The notes beneath the pieces were generated by a model. It did no database searches. It worked only from the letters and a program-made list of their open reading frames with translations, and had not been told where the DNA came from. From JBFELO01 sp041552055 (lineage in GTDB: Bacteria; Acidobacteriota; Thermoanaerobaculia; Thermoanaerobaculales; Sulfomarinibacteraceae), in contig JBFELO010000022.1 in NCBI GenBank assembly GCA_041552055.1, positions 1 to 44,178 of the forward strand: 44,178 nt of DNA, written 5' to 3'. Position numbers and translations under genes: made by a program. Shown piece after piece: positions 36,613 through 44,178 of this stretch; position 1 is the stretch's first letter; every line of letters begins with the position of its first letter.

Positions 36613-38118
36613 ATGACATCTCCGTTGCGCGTGGTGGTGACCGGGGCCTCCGGCTTCCTGGGACGGCTGCTGGTCCAGCTGCTGCGGCGGCGCCACGTCG
36701 TGCTGGCGATCGATCGGCGGACGCTCGCCGAGGCGGAGCTCGCCGGCCATCCCAACGTCCAGTGGTACCCGGTCGACCTGTGCGACGCCGACGCGGTCGC
36801 CGGGACGATGGCCTGTATCGGCGCCGGCGGCGGCGCGCAGGTGGTGATCCACCTCGCGGCGTACTACGACTTCACCGGCGAGGAGCATCCCGAGTACCGG
36901 CGGACAAACGTTGACGCCATGCGCATCCTTCTCGACTCATGCCGCGGTCTCGGCGTAGGGCACTTCGTGTTCGCGAGCTCGGTGGCGGCGTGCCGGTTCT
37001 CGAGTCCGGGCGCGCCGATCACCGAGGCCACCCCCGCCGACGGGACGCACATCTACGCCCGCACCAAGCGCGCGGGGGAGCGGATGCTCGCCGAGTATCG
37101 CGACAGCTTCACGCCGCTGATCGTCCGGTTCGCCGCCATGTTCTCCGACTGGTGCGAGTACCCGCCCCTGCAGGTGCTGCTGGACACCTGGTTTGGGGGG
37201 GGCTGGAACGCCCGCATCCTGGCTGGGCGTGGCGAGTCTGCGATCCCCTACCTGCACGTGCGCGACGGCGGCTTCTTCATGATGCGGCTGCTCGAACGCC
37301 GACACGAGCTCGAACCGATGGAGGTGCTGCTGGCCGGCGAGGACGGGGCGGTCTCCCACCTCGACCTCTACCGCGCCGCGACCGGACATGTCGACGGCCG
37401 GCCGCGCCGCGCGATCCACCTGCCGCGGCCGCTGTGCCGGCCCGGAGTCTGGCTGCGCGACGTCGTCGGACGAGCGCTCGGATCGCGACCGTTCGAGCGG
37501 CCGTGGATGGCCGACTACATCGACCGCAGGATGGAGATCGACGCCGGCCGCACCCGGCAGCGCCTGGGCTGGAGCCCGACGCCGCGGCTGTCGCTGCTCG
37601 ACCGGCTGCCGTTCCTCATCGAGCACCGGCGCGACAACCCGTTGGAGTGGTACCGCCGCAACCGCGAGGCGCTGGAGCACCTTCAGCTGACGCCCAACGT
37701 CCGCATCTACCGCCTGATCAAACGCTACGAGCCGCGCATCGAGCAGGAGCTCGGCGAGGCCCTTCTAGGGCGCGAGTCACGCGCCGGCGTGACCACCGAG
37801 CAGCGGCTCTGGGACCACCGGCAAACCCTGCGCAACCTGCTGGTGTCGGTGCAGACCGGCGAGAACGAGCCTTTTCTCGGCTGGTGCCGGGACCTCGCGG
37901 AGCGGCGGGTGACGAAGGGATTCGACATGAACGAGGTGGTGCAGGCCCTGCGGATCGTGGATCGAGTGGTTGTCGAGACGCTGCGAGGCGACCCCGAGGC
38001 AGCCGATCTCGACCGCGCGCTGCGCGACCACGTCAGCACCAGGGTCGAGTTCGGCATCGACCGGGTGATTGAGGTGTACGAGGATGCCGCCTCGTTCGGC
38101 GTCGACGTCTCTCGGTAG
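36613..38118 (+). CDS. Extended SDR NAD(P)-dependent epimerase fused to a helical C-terminal domain (RsbRD-N-like)
   Basis: The protein has 501 residues. Residues 1-330 are an extended SDR: the cofactor loop VTGASGFLGRLL, VIHLAAYYDF, FASSVAACRF (Ser) and the YARTKRAGE (YxxxK) pair. Residues 341-501 are nearly all alpha-helical and not part of the SDR fold. The stretch LWDHRQTLRNLL, then FLGWCRDLAERRVTKGF and MNEVVQALRIVDRVVVETLR resemble the N-terminal helical domain of RsbRD-type stressosome proteins. That match is by eye and moderate. A fusion of a sugar- or steroid-type dehydrogenase with a stress-sensing helical domain would be unusual. ATG 36613 with GAGG upstream is chosen over GTG 36583. 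Confidence 0.65.
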   Translation: MTSPLRVVVTGASGFLGRLLVQLLRRRHVVLAIDRRTLAEAELAGHPNVQWYPVDLCDADAVAGTMACIGAGGGAQVVIHLAAYYDFTGEEHPEYRRTNVDAMRILLDSCRGLGVGHFVFASSVAACRFSSPGAPITEATPADGTHIYARTKRAGERMLAEYRDSFTPLIVRFAAMFSDWCEYPPLQVLLDTWFGGGWNARILAGRGESAIPYLHVRDGGFFMMRLLERRHELEPMEVLLAGEDGAVSHLDLYRAATGHVDGRPRRAIHLPRPLCRPGVWLRDVVGRALGSRPFERPWMADYIDRRMEIDAGRTRQRLGWSPTPRLSLLDRLPFLIEHRRDNPLEWYRRNREALEHLQLTPNVRIYRLIKRYEPRIEQELGEALLGRESRAGVTTEQRLWDHRQTLRNLLVSVQTGENEPFLGWCRDLAERRVTKGFDMNEVVQALRIVDRVVVETLRGDPEAADLDRALRDHVSTRVEFGIDRVIEVYEDAASFGVDVSR

Positions 38119-38206
38119 TCGGTGCGGGTGCAACCCGGGAGACGCTGGTTCGTTTCAACCGTGATGGCCGACGCTCGAGCCACAGGCCGCAGGTGGAGGT
38201 GTTGTG

Positions 38207-39715
38207 ATGCAACAGAGGCGAAAATCGATCGTCTTCGTCCTCCTCATTCTGGCGTCCGTGATGGCGCGGAGCTCGAGCACGAGCGCCTCGTCCCGTGGTG
38301 AACTCCCCGACACGGTCCAGGGGCGCTGCGTCCGCGCCTACGTTGCGGCCTTCAACAGCGGAGACGACGACAGCATGCGAGGTTTTTTCGGCGAGTACCT
38401 TGCCGCGTCATCGCTCGAGCGGGTGCCGATGGAGCGGCGGCTGGCGCTCACCCACCGCCTCCGGGAGGACGTGGGCGGGCTCGCGCTGCGCGCGGTGCAG
38501 GAGGTGACGGCGGAGAACGTGAGCGTGGTGCTCGCGGGCAGTGACGGCCGGCTGTTCCTGTTTGGCTTTCGGTTCGAGCCCGACGAACCCCACGGCCTGC
38601 TCGGGATCCGGGTCGAGCCGGCGGGCGAGCAGGACCTCGCCCCGCCACCGCCGCCGATGACCCTGGAGGGGGCGCTGGCGGCGGTCCAGGAGGCGGTCTC
38701 GTCGGCTGTCGCCGCGGACGAGTTCTCGGGTACGGTCCTGGTGGCGCGCGGCGGCGAGCCGGTGCTGCGCCGGGCCTGGGGTCTGGCGTGCAGGGAGTTC
38801 GAGGTGCCGAACCGCGTCGACACCCGCTACAACCTGGGGTCGATCAACAAGCTGTTTACCAAGGTGGCGATCGGCCAGCTCGTCCAGGCGGGGGTGCTGT
38901 CGTTCGACGACACGATCGCCAGTATCCTGCCCGACTACCCCAACACCGAGGTGGCGCGGACCGTCACGGTACGTCACCTGCTGGAGATGACGTCCGGGAT
39001 CGGGGACATCTTCGGCGAGAGCTACGACGCGACACCGAAGGACCGGTTCCGCCACAACTCGGACTACCTGCCGTTGTTCGCAGCCGAGGAGGCACGGTTC
39101 GCGCCCGGGGAGCGGTTCGGGTACTCCAACGGCAGCTACATCGTCCTCGGGGAGATCGTCGCCGCTTCCTCCGGCGAGGACTACTACGACTACGTGCGCA
39201 GACACGTCTTCGAGCCGGCCGGCATGGCGGACTCGTCGTGGTACGAGGCGGACGATCCGGTACCTGGCGTCGCCTTCGGCTACACCAGGAACTGGGGACC
39301 GGGGGGTCAGCCGGAGCCGACCCGGCGGCGCAACATCTACTCGCTGCCGGCGCGGGGCAGCGCGGCCGGCGGCGGCTACGCCACGGTCGACGACCTGCTC
39401 GCCTTCACCAAAGCCCTGCTCGCGGATCGACTGCTGTCGCCCGCCTATACGGACTGGTTCTTGAGCGGTCGGGAGTGGGGCGAGATCAGGGAGGATCAGG
39501 CACCCGATCCGGCGGTGAGGAATCAGGGGGGCATCGGGTTTGCCGGCGGCGCCCCGGGCATCAACTCGATGCTCGACGTGGACCTCGAGCGCGGCTTCAC
39601 GGTCGTGGTGATGGGCAACTACGATCCGCCCGCCGCCATGGACGTAGCCCGCACGATCCGACGGATCCTCGCGGCGGTGGTCGAGGAGGAACCCGCCAAC
39701 ACGCCGGAGGGTTGA
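38207..39715 (+). CDS. Secreted serine beta-lactamase-family hydrolase (class C-like/esterase)
   Basis: The protein has 502 residues. A signal peptide (about residues 1-28) precedes an N-terminal alpha+beta domain of about 140 residues that counts as an NTF2-like or similar accessory module by its pattern (CVRAYVAAFNSGDDDSMRGF). The C-terminal 330 residues form a penicillin-binding-protein-like hydrolase: the SxxK motif in LGSINKLFTK (about 213), YSN in FGYSNGSYIVLGE (about 306) and a GGIGFAGGAPG triad-like loop near the end. This family includes esterases and D-amino-acid peptidases, so resistance to antibiotics is not implied. The start is ATG 38207 (GGAGGTG upstream), with GTG 38204 as an equal alternative. 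Confidence 0.82.
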   Translation: MQQRRKSIVFVLLILASVMARSSSTSASSRGELPDTVQGRCVRAYVAAFNSGDDDSMRGFFGEYLAASSLERVPMERRLALTHRLREDVGGLALRAVQEVTAENVSVVLAGSDGRLFLFGFRFEPDEPHGLLGIRVEPAGEQDLAPPPPPMTLEGALAAVQEAVSSAVAADEFSGTVLVARGGEPVLRRAWGLACREFEVPNRVDTRYNLGSINKLFTKVAIGQLVQAGVLSFDDTIASILPDYPNTEVARTVTVRHLLEMTSGIGDIFGESYDATPKDRFRHNSDYLPLFAAEEARFAPGERFGYSNGSYIVLGEIVAASSGEDYYDYVRRHVFEPAGMADSSWYEADDPVPGVAFGYTRNWGPGGQPEPTRRRNIYSLPARGSAAGGGYATVDDLLAFTKALLADRLLSPAYTDWFLSGREWGEIREDQAPDPAVRNQGGIGFAGGAPGINSMLDVDLERGFTVVVMGNYDPPAAMDVARTIRRILAAVVEEEPANTPEG

Positions 39716-39834
39716 GCACCGCGAGGCTGACATATCGTTGACGGGAGCCCAAATCCCAACCATGTGGGCGGATGGATGCGGTATTCTCCAACCCCGACCC
39801 GGGTCGACCGATCCGAGTCTCCAGGGGGTACGAG

Positions 39835-41217
39835 ATGCGCATGCACTCACGGAAATCCCGCAAAGCACCCAGGGTTGTCGTCCTCCTGCTGCTGTGTGCA
39901 GCCGGCCTCGGCCTGTGGTGGGCGCTGACGGTCGGTCCCGAACCGACCATCGCGCTCGAGACCGATCGACCGGCCGTGGGCAGGGCGACCCGAGTGGTCG
40001 CCGACTTTGCCGAACCCCAGCGCGGCCTGGGTGTGGTGCGACTCGAGGTCGTACAGGGAGAGCGGACAGAGGTGCTCGACGAGCAGCGCTTCGAGCGGGG
40101 ATCCGGGCTGCCGATCGTGGGTGACGCCGGCGTCGGCGAAACCACCCTGGTGGCGACCATCGGCACGGATTCCCTGGCCTGGCTCGAGGAGGGCGAGGTC
40201 GTGGTACGGGCGGTGGCCGACAGGGCCGCGGGCCCCCTGCGCAGGGTGCGGCCGGTGACCGTGGAGCAGACGCTTCCGGTACGTCTGCGACCGCCCAGGC
40301 TGGAGGTCGTGTCGTCCCAGCACTACGCCCGCCAGGGCGGCAGCGGCGCGGTGGCGTACCGCGTCGGCGAGACCGTCGTGCGTTCCGGCGTCCGGGCCGG
40401 TGTCGCGGAGTCGCACGGCTCTCGCCTCGAGGGAGGCGCGCCGGCCGACCGTTTCGTGCTCTACGCCATCCCGTGGGACCTGGATACCCCGGCGGATGCC
40501 CGCCTGTTCGCGGAAGATGATGCCGGGAACCGGGCCGAGCAGCCGTTCCTCGACCTGTTCAAGCCGATGGCGCCGCGCACCGGCACCATCCGGCTGGGCG
40601 ACGATTTCCTCGAGCGGGTCGTGCCGGCGATCGCCAGCCAGACTCCCGGGTTCGACGACTCGGACGGGTTGCTCGACCAGTACCTGAGGATCAACGGGGA
40701 CCTCCGTCGCGCCGAGCTGGATCGCGTGGCCGAGCTGACGCGAGGGAGCGAGCCGTCGTTCCTCTGGTCCGGCCCCTTCGTGCAGATGCCCAACAGCGCG
40801 CTCCAGGCCAACTTCGCGGAGACCCGGACCTACCTCTACGAGGGCAAGACGGTCGACCGGCAGACCCATCTCGGACTGGATCTCGCATCCACCGCCCGGG
40901 CGCCGGTGCCCGCTCCGAACTCCGGGCGGGTGCTCTACGCAGGATGGATGAGCCTGTACGGCAACGTGGTGATCATCGACCACGGCTACGGCCTTCTGTC
41001 GCTGTGCGGCCACCTGTCGTCCGTGGACACGGTCGAGGGAGCATCGGTGGCCAAGGGGGAGATCGTCGGCTCGAGCGGCGCGACCGGTCTGGCAGGTGGC
41101 GACCACCTGCACCTCGAGATCTTCCTGCACGGCCAGTCGGTGGACCCGGTGGAGTGGCTCGACGCGAAGTGGATCCGCGACAACCTGGGCACCAAACTCG
41201 CGGTCCCGATCGAGTGA
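39835..41217 (+). CDS. M23-family (LytM) zinc peptidase, membrane-anchored
   Basis: The protein has 460 residues. A single hydrophobic helix (about residues 13-34) anchors it, and the rest is periplasmic. The C-terminal domain carries the LytM zinc motif HLGLD near 344 and the closing HLHLE near 424, with YGNVVIIDHGYGLLSLCGHLS between, so all zinc ligands are present. The middle region (about 40-320) is a beta-rich unknown domain. Family members cut peptidoglycan cross-bridges or activate amidases. The ATG at 39835 is preferred over 39772, which would put a polar tail before the anchor. A long hexanucleotide repeat lies just after the stop. Confidence 0.85.
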   Translation: MRMHSRKSRKAPRVVVLLLLCAAGLGLWWALTVGPEPTIALETDRPAVGRATRVVADFAEPQRGLGVVRLEVVQGERTEVLDEQRFERGSGLPIVGDAGVGETTLVATIGTDSLAWLEEGEVVVRAVADRAAGPLRRVRPVTVEQTLPVRLRPPRLEVVSSQHYARQGGSGAVAYRVGETVVRSGVRAGVAESHGSRLEGGAPADRFVLYAIPWDLDTPADARLFAEDDAGNRAEQPFLDLFKPMAPRTGTIRLGDDFLERVVPAIASQTPGFDDSDGLLDQYLRINGDLRRAELDRVAELTRGSEPSFLWSGPFVQMPNSALQANFAETRTYLYEGKTVDRQTHLGLDLASTARAPVPAPNSGRVLYAGWMSLYGNVVIIDHGYGLLSLCGHLSSVDTVEGASVAKGEIVGSSGATGLAGGDHLHLEIFLHGQSVDPVEWLDAKWIRDNLGTKLAVPIE

Positions 41218-41253
41218 TTCTCAGGTCGGGCCCGTCCCTTCGACTCAGTGGAA

Positions 41254-41390
41254 GTGCCCGTTTCCGTCTCCGTATCCGTCACCGTGCCCGCAGAGGCCGG
41301 TTCGATTGCGCGCGGCACGGGACTCTCCCTTTCGGGAACGGGAACGGGAACGGGAGCGGGATCGGGAACGGGAGCGGGATCGGGTGGGGG
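41254..41390 (+). repeat. Hexanucleotide repeat with two opposed halves; strong G-quadruplex candidate
   Basis: The first half (41254-41290) is a pyrimidine-rich CCGTNN repeat. The second (41331-41390) is about nine units of CGGGAN with G-triplets separated by three bases, ending in GGGTGGGGG. The two halves are partly complementary, so the DNA or RNA could fold back or form stacked G-quadruplexes. It lies about 40 bases after the M23 stop, on its coding strand. It is the longest of three such tracts in the window. Confidence 0.7.
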
Positions 41391-41485
41391 CCGACCCGAG
41401 GAACCCGCCGTGACAGAGCAATGCGGCACATGTAACCGGGGTCACAGCACGGCGTGAGGCTTCATCAGGACTGATACCGAGTCTC

Positions 41486-41514
41486 TTGACAGGAGGCGTG
41501 TGGCTGGCTAGCGT
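41486..41514 (+). promoter_or_regulatory. Sigma-70-like promoter
   Basis: TTGACA (41486-41491, perfect) is followed after exactly 17 bases by TAGCGT (41509-41514, weak -10). The leader to the ATG at 41594 would be about 73 bases. Confidence 0.45.
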
Positions 41515-41593
41515 GATCGGACGACATACCAGGTCCGCTGCCTGCGCCCGAACGCGGCGCCCCGACCGCAGCGGCCACAACAAGGAGGACCGG

Positions 41594-42169
41594 ATGCAAC
41601 GATTGCAGAGAAGAGTGCTGGCGGCAGCTGCGCTGTGCGCGCTGCTGGCGGTATCGCAGGCCGGAGCCACGACGCTCCTGAAGATGGACCTCGGGGAGCT
41701 TGTCCAGCGGTCGGACAGGATCTTCCGGGGGACCGTGATCGACGTCGAGCAGAGCTCGGTGACGGCGGGCGGCGGCGAGCTGCCGACGGTCGTCTATCGG
41801 CTGCGCGTCGAGGAGATGCTCAAGGGCGAGGCCGACGTCGTCAAGGGCGACGAGGCGTACGTCGAGATCCGCATGGTGGGCAGCATCAAGGACGAGACGT
41901 CGCAGGGCGACCTGCAGCGGTTCTCGATGTTCCGCGATGTGCCGCGTCTGACCATGGGGTCGGACTACCTGCTACTGACCACTCCGGAGAGCTCGATCGG
42001 ACTGTCCACCACGGTCGGTCTCGGGCAGGGCGCATTCAGCGTCTTTAGAAGGGACAAGACCGACTATGCGGTCAACCAGTTCGACAACGCCGGCCTCGGG
42101 ATCGATGGCGGCGGCGCGGTGCCGTACATCGATCTGTTGGCCGCGATCAAGGGCCTGATGGGCCAGTAG
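41594..42169 (+). CDS. Small secreted protein of unknown function
   Basis: The protein has 191 residues. A clear signal peptide (about residues 1-25, ending QAGAT) leads into a domain that opens LGELVQRSDRIFRGTVIDVE, a pattern recalling secreted beta-barrel proteins in which a short strand pair precedes RLRVEEMLKG. I do not recognise an enzyme motif. It starts 11 bases upstream of the next gene (stop 42169, ATG 42181), so it probably forms an operon with the secreted metalloprotease and may be its chaperone, inhibitor or companion; that is inference from position only. AAGGAGG precedes the ATG. Confidence 0.7.
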   Translation: MQRLQRRVLAAAALCALLAVSQAGATTLLKMDLGELVQRSDRIFRGTVIDVEQSSVTAGGGELPTVVYRLRVEEMLKGEADVVKGDEAYVEIRMVGSIKDETSQGDLQRFSMFRDVPRLTMGSDYLLLTTPESSIGLSTTVGLGQGAFSVFRRDKTDYAVNQFDNAGLGIDGGGAVPYIDLLAAIKGLMGQ

Positions 42170-42180
42170 GGAAGGAGACG

Positions 42181-44178
42181 ATGATGACAAAGCAGAGCTT
42201 CTCTGTCGCTCGCCTCGCCCTGCTCGCCGGGGCGATGATTCTCGCCGGCACACAGGCCTTTGCCGCCGACTCTCTGGTCGTCTGCCAGAGCGGCGTGCCG
42301 TTCGCCTATCCCGGTGGCGGCACCGACATTCCGTTCAACCCCGATCAGGGGGGCCTCGGACCGCTGACGAACGCTGAGGGGGTCGCGGCCGTCGAGCAGG
42401 CGTTCCAGACGTGGGCCGATGTCGCCACATCGAGTGCGACCTTTCTCAACGCCGGACTGATGCCGGTCGACGTCGACAACACCAACTTCGCGCCGATCCT
42501 CAATCCCACGGCGCCGGACGGTCTCAGTCCGATCGTCTTTGACGAGGACGGCTCGATCTTCACTTTGCTGTTTGGACCAGGCTCCGGCATCCTCGGATTC
42601 GCCGGGCCGGATTTCGGGAACTTTGCCACGTGCGAGCTCATCGAGGGGAGCGCGTTTCTCAACGGGCCGGAGTTTGGCGACCTGATCGTGGCAGAGGACA
42701 TCATGGTCCACGAGTTCGGTCACTACATCAACCTGGGCCACGTGGAGCTGAACGGCCAGCTCGTGCCGTTCTCCGAGGGTGGCGACACCAGTGGGCCGAC
42801 TCCCGACGACACGACCTTCGGAACTCCCAGCTTCCTCGGCACCGAAGTGATCGAGACGATGTACCCGTTTTACTTCAGTACGACTCCTTCGGGTCAGGTC
42901 GGGATGAGAACGCCCCACGCCGACGACATCGCGAGCATCTCCACGATCTACCCGGCGCCGGGCTTCGCCTCGACCACGGGTACGATTTCGGGGAGGATTT
43001 TGTTCCCGAACGGCACCACGAGAGCGAGCGGCGTCAACGTGATCGCTCGCAATATGAACGACCCGTTCGTCGACGCGGTGTCGACCTTTTCCGGCGCCTA
43101 CACCAACAGCACCTCGCAGGCAGATCCCAATGTCGGCGTGTTCACCCTGTCAGGCTTGACTCCGGGCGAGCAGTACGCCGTATTCATCGACGAGGTGACC
43201 GCGTTTGCAGGTCGCTTCAGCAACCCGATCCTGCAGCCACTGCTGGGACCGGAGGAGTACTGGAACGGGGCCGACGAGGCCAACTCGAACCCGCCGGACG
43301 ATCCGCTCGTCTACGAGCTGATCACTGTTGCGGCCGGGAGTCCGGTGAGCGACGTTGACATCATCTTCAACCAGCCGGCACCAGGAGAACCGCTGCCGGT
43401 CGGGGATGACGGTTCCGTCCAGCTCGCGCTGCCGTTCGAGTACGAGATCTGCGGCCAGACCTTCGCCTCGGTCTTTGTCAACTCCAACGGCAACCTGACC
43501 TTCGGTTCGGGTGACGGCGACTTCTCTGAGAGCGTGCCCGAGTTCCTGTCCGACCAGCCGCGGATCGCGGGCCTGTGGGACGATCTCAACCCGTCGGCCG
43601 GAGGCATCGTGACCTTCTACCCCGGCAAGAACGACTTCCGGGTCGTGTACGACGGTGTGCCCGAGTGGCCGGCCACGGGTTCGAACTCGTTCGAGATCAC
43701 GCTCAAGCGGGCGTCGAACCACGTGGACGTCGAATACTACGAGATCTCAGCGATGGACGGCTTGGCCGGCGTCAGCTGCGGCGGTGCCGTCACGTCCGGC
43801 TTCGAGACCGCGAGCGACCTGAGTGCATTCGCGCCGTCGCGCATCAACCTGCACAACCAGCCTGCGGTGTTCGAGCAGTTCACCCCCTCTGGGAATCCCA
43901 ACGACCTCGGGGACTCGACGGTGCGCTACAACGGGACGACCACGTACAACGACAACTGGGCCGAGCCGAACGACACGCCACGCAAGGCGCGTAGCGTCAG
44001 CCTGCCGTTCGACTCGATCCCGGTTACCAGGTACACGGAGATCGAGCCGACCGGTGCCGACATCGACTGGTTCCGGTTCGGTGCACATGGCGGCAAGACC
44101 CTGGTGGCGGAGATCGTCAGCGGCGAGCTCGACTCACTGATCGCGCTCTTCGACGCCTCCGGAGCCCTGGTCGACTTC
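42181..44178 (+). CDS. Secreted zinc metalloprotease with C-terminal PPC-like domain (partial, 3' end outside window)
   Basis: 666 codons are visible before the right edge. A signal peptide (about residues 1-29) is followed by a catalytic region with HEFGHYINLGH near 178 (HExxHxxxxxH, a metzincin-like zinc site) and a following Met-containing turn (ETMYPFYFS) that could be the Met-turn. Later come beta-sandwich stretches (VFVNSNGNLTFGSGDGDF, typical of secreted repeats) and, at the end, DIDWFRFGAHGGKTLVAEI, resembling a bacterial pre-peptidase C-terminal (PPC) domain. The start is ATG 42181 or 42184 (GGAGACG upstream). It is likely an extracellular scavenging protease. Confidence 0.83.
   Translation, partial: MMTKQSFSVARLALLAGAMILAGTQAFAADSLVVCQSGVPFAYPGGGTDIPFNPDQGGLGPLTNAEGVAAVEQAFQTWADVATSSATFLNAGLMPVDVDNTNFAPILNPTAPDGLSPIVFDEDGSIFTLLFGPGSGILGFAGPDFGNFATCELIEGSAFLNGPEFGDLIVAEDIMVHEFGHYINLGHVELNGQLVPFSEGGDTSGPTPDDTTFGTPSFLGTEVIETMYPFYFSTTPSGQVGMRTPHADDIASISTIYPAPGFASTTGTISGRILFPNGTTRASGVNVIARNMNDPFVDAVSTFSGAYTNSTSQADPNVGVFTLSGLTPGEQYAVFIDEVTAFAGRFSNPILQPLLGPEEYWNGADEANSNPPDDPLVYELITVAAGSPVSDVDIIFNQPAPGEPLPVGDDGSVQLALPFEYEICGQTFASVFVNSNGNLTFGSGDGDFSESVPEFLSDQPRIAGLWDDLNPSAGGIVTFYPGKNDFRVVYDGVPEWPATGSNSFEITLKRASNHVDVEYYEISAMDGLAGVSCGGAVTSGFETASDLSAFAPSRINLHNQPAVFEQFTPSGNPNDLGDSTVRYNGTTTYNDNWAEPNDTPRKARSVSLPFDSIPVTRYTEIEPTGADIDWFRFGAHGGKTLVAEIVSGELDSLIALFDASGALVDF

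Larger units (their letters stand above)
41218..41593. other. Gene-free gap with long hexanucleotide repeat and promoter
   Basis: This 376-base gap between the M23 gene and the next co-directional gene holds a repeat tract (41254-41390) and a TTGACA-type promoter (41486-41514). Frames through the repeat consist of Arg/Ser/Pro or Gly/Thr runs and are not believable genes. Confidence 0.65.

Noticed and set aside
38207..39715. Beta-lactamase fold as an antibiotic resistance gene
   Set aside because: The class C-like family mostly consists of esterases and peptidases; there is no specific lactamase evidence.

Overview
This is a 44 kb stretch of a high-GC Gram-negative chromosome. It encodes a complete ADP-heptose (LPS inner core) pathway, Tat and Sec secretion signals, a multiheme cytochrome, a sigma-54 activator and many secreted hydrolases with IPTL-like or PPC-type tails. 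That mix fits an environmental Acidobacteriota (Thermoanaerobaculia/Holophagae-like) or a neighbouring phylum. This placement is inference from gene content; no rRNA or marker gene is present. I found no tRNA, rRNA, CRISPR array, prophage or transposase.

Layout. 1-2297 (-): a fusion of an endonuclease Q-like PHP nuclease with a UvrD-type helicase, cut by the left edge. 2541-4508 (-): SGNH hydrolase plus TPR protein. 4744-7062 (+): phosphotransferase/class III aminotransferase fusion. 7637-21119: an envelope-glycan region with gmhB, a DegT-type aminotransferase, two ArnT-like membrane glycosyltransferases, a flippase-like membrane protein, a class I/II aminotransferase, a GT9 heptosyltransferase and the contiguous gmhA-hldE-hldD operon. 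A structured repeat recurs in four intergenic gaps of this region only. 21337-22695 (+): MATE exporter.

22942-30216 looks like a redox and signalling block. It holds a secreted multiheme cytochrome interrupted by an in-frame TAG, a Tat-exported multicopper oxidase preceded by a strong sigma-54 (-24/-12) promoter match, a pseudo-receiver/PilZ protein, and a sigma-54 activator with a cysteine-rich PAS domain. 30516-32705 (+): kynureninase and an arylformamidase-like hydrolase (tryptophan catabolism). 32716-35096 (-): acetyl-CoA synthetase and a stand-alone Lrp/AsnC ligand-binding domain. 35321-36418 (-): surface protein with an IPTL-like C-terminal sorting signal. 36613-41217 (+): SDR epimerase fused to a helical domain, a beta-lactamase-family hydrolase and an M23 peptidase. 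41594-44178 (+): a small secreted protein and a secreted zinc metalloprotease cut by the right edge.

The best leads are the EndoQ-helicase fusion, the TAG-interrupted cytochrome (probably a TGG-to-TAG change), the dispersed hairpin repeat with covarying stem positions, the sigma-54 promoter/activator pair around the multicopper oxidase, the SDR/helical-domain fusion, and three hexanucleotide tracts with G-quadruplex potential downstream of genes. All functional statements rest on motifs read by eye; no database search was possible.
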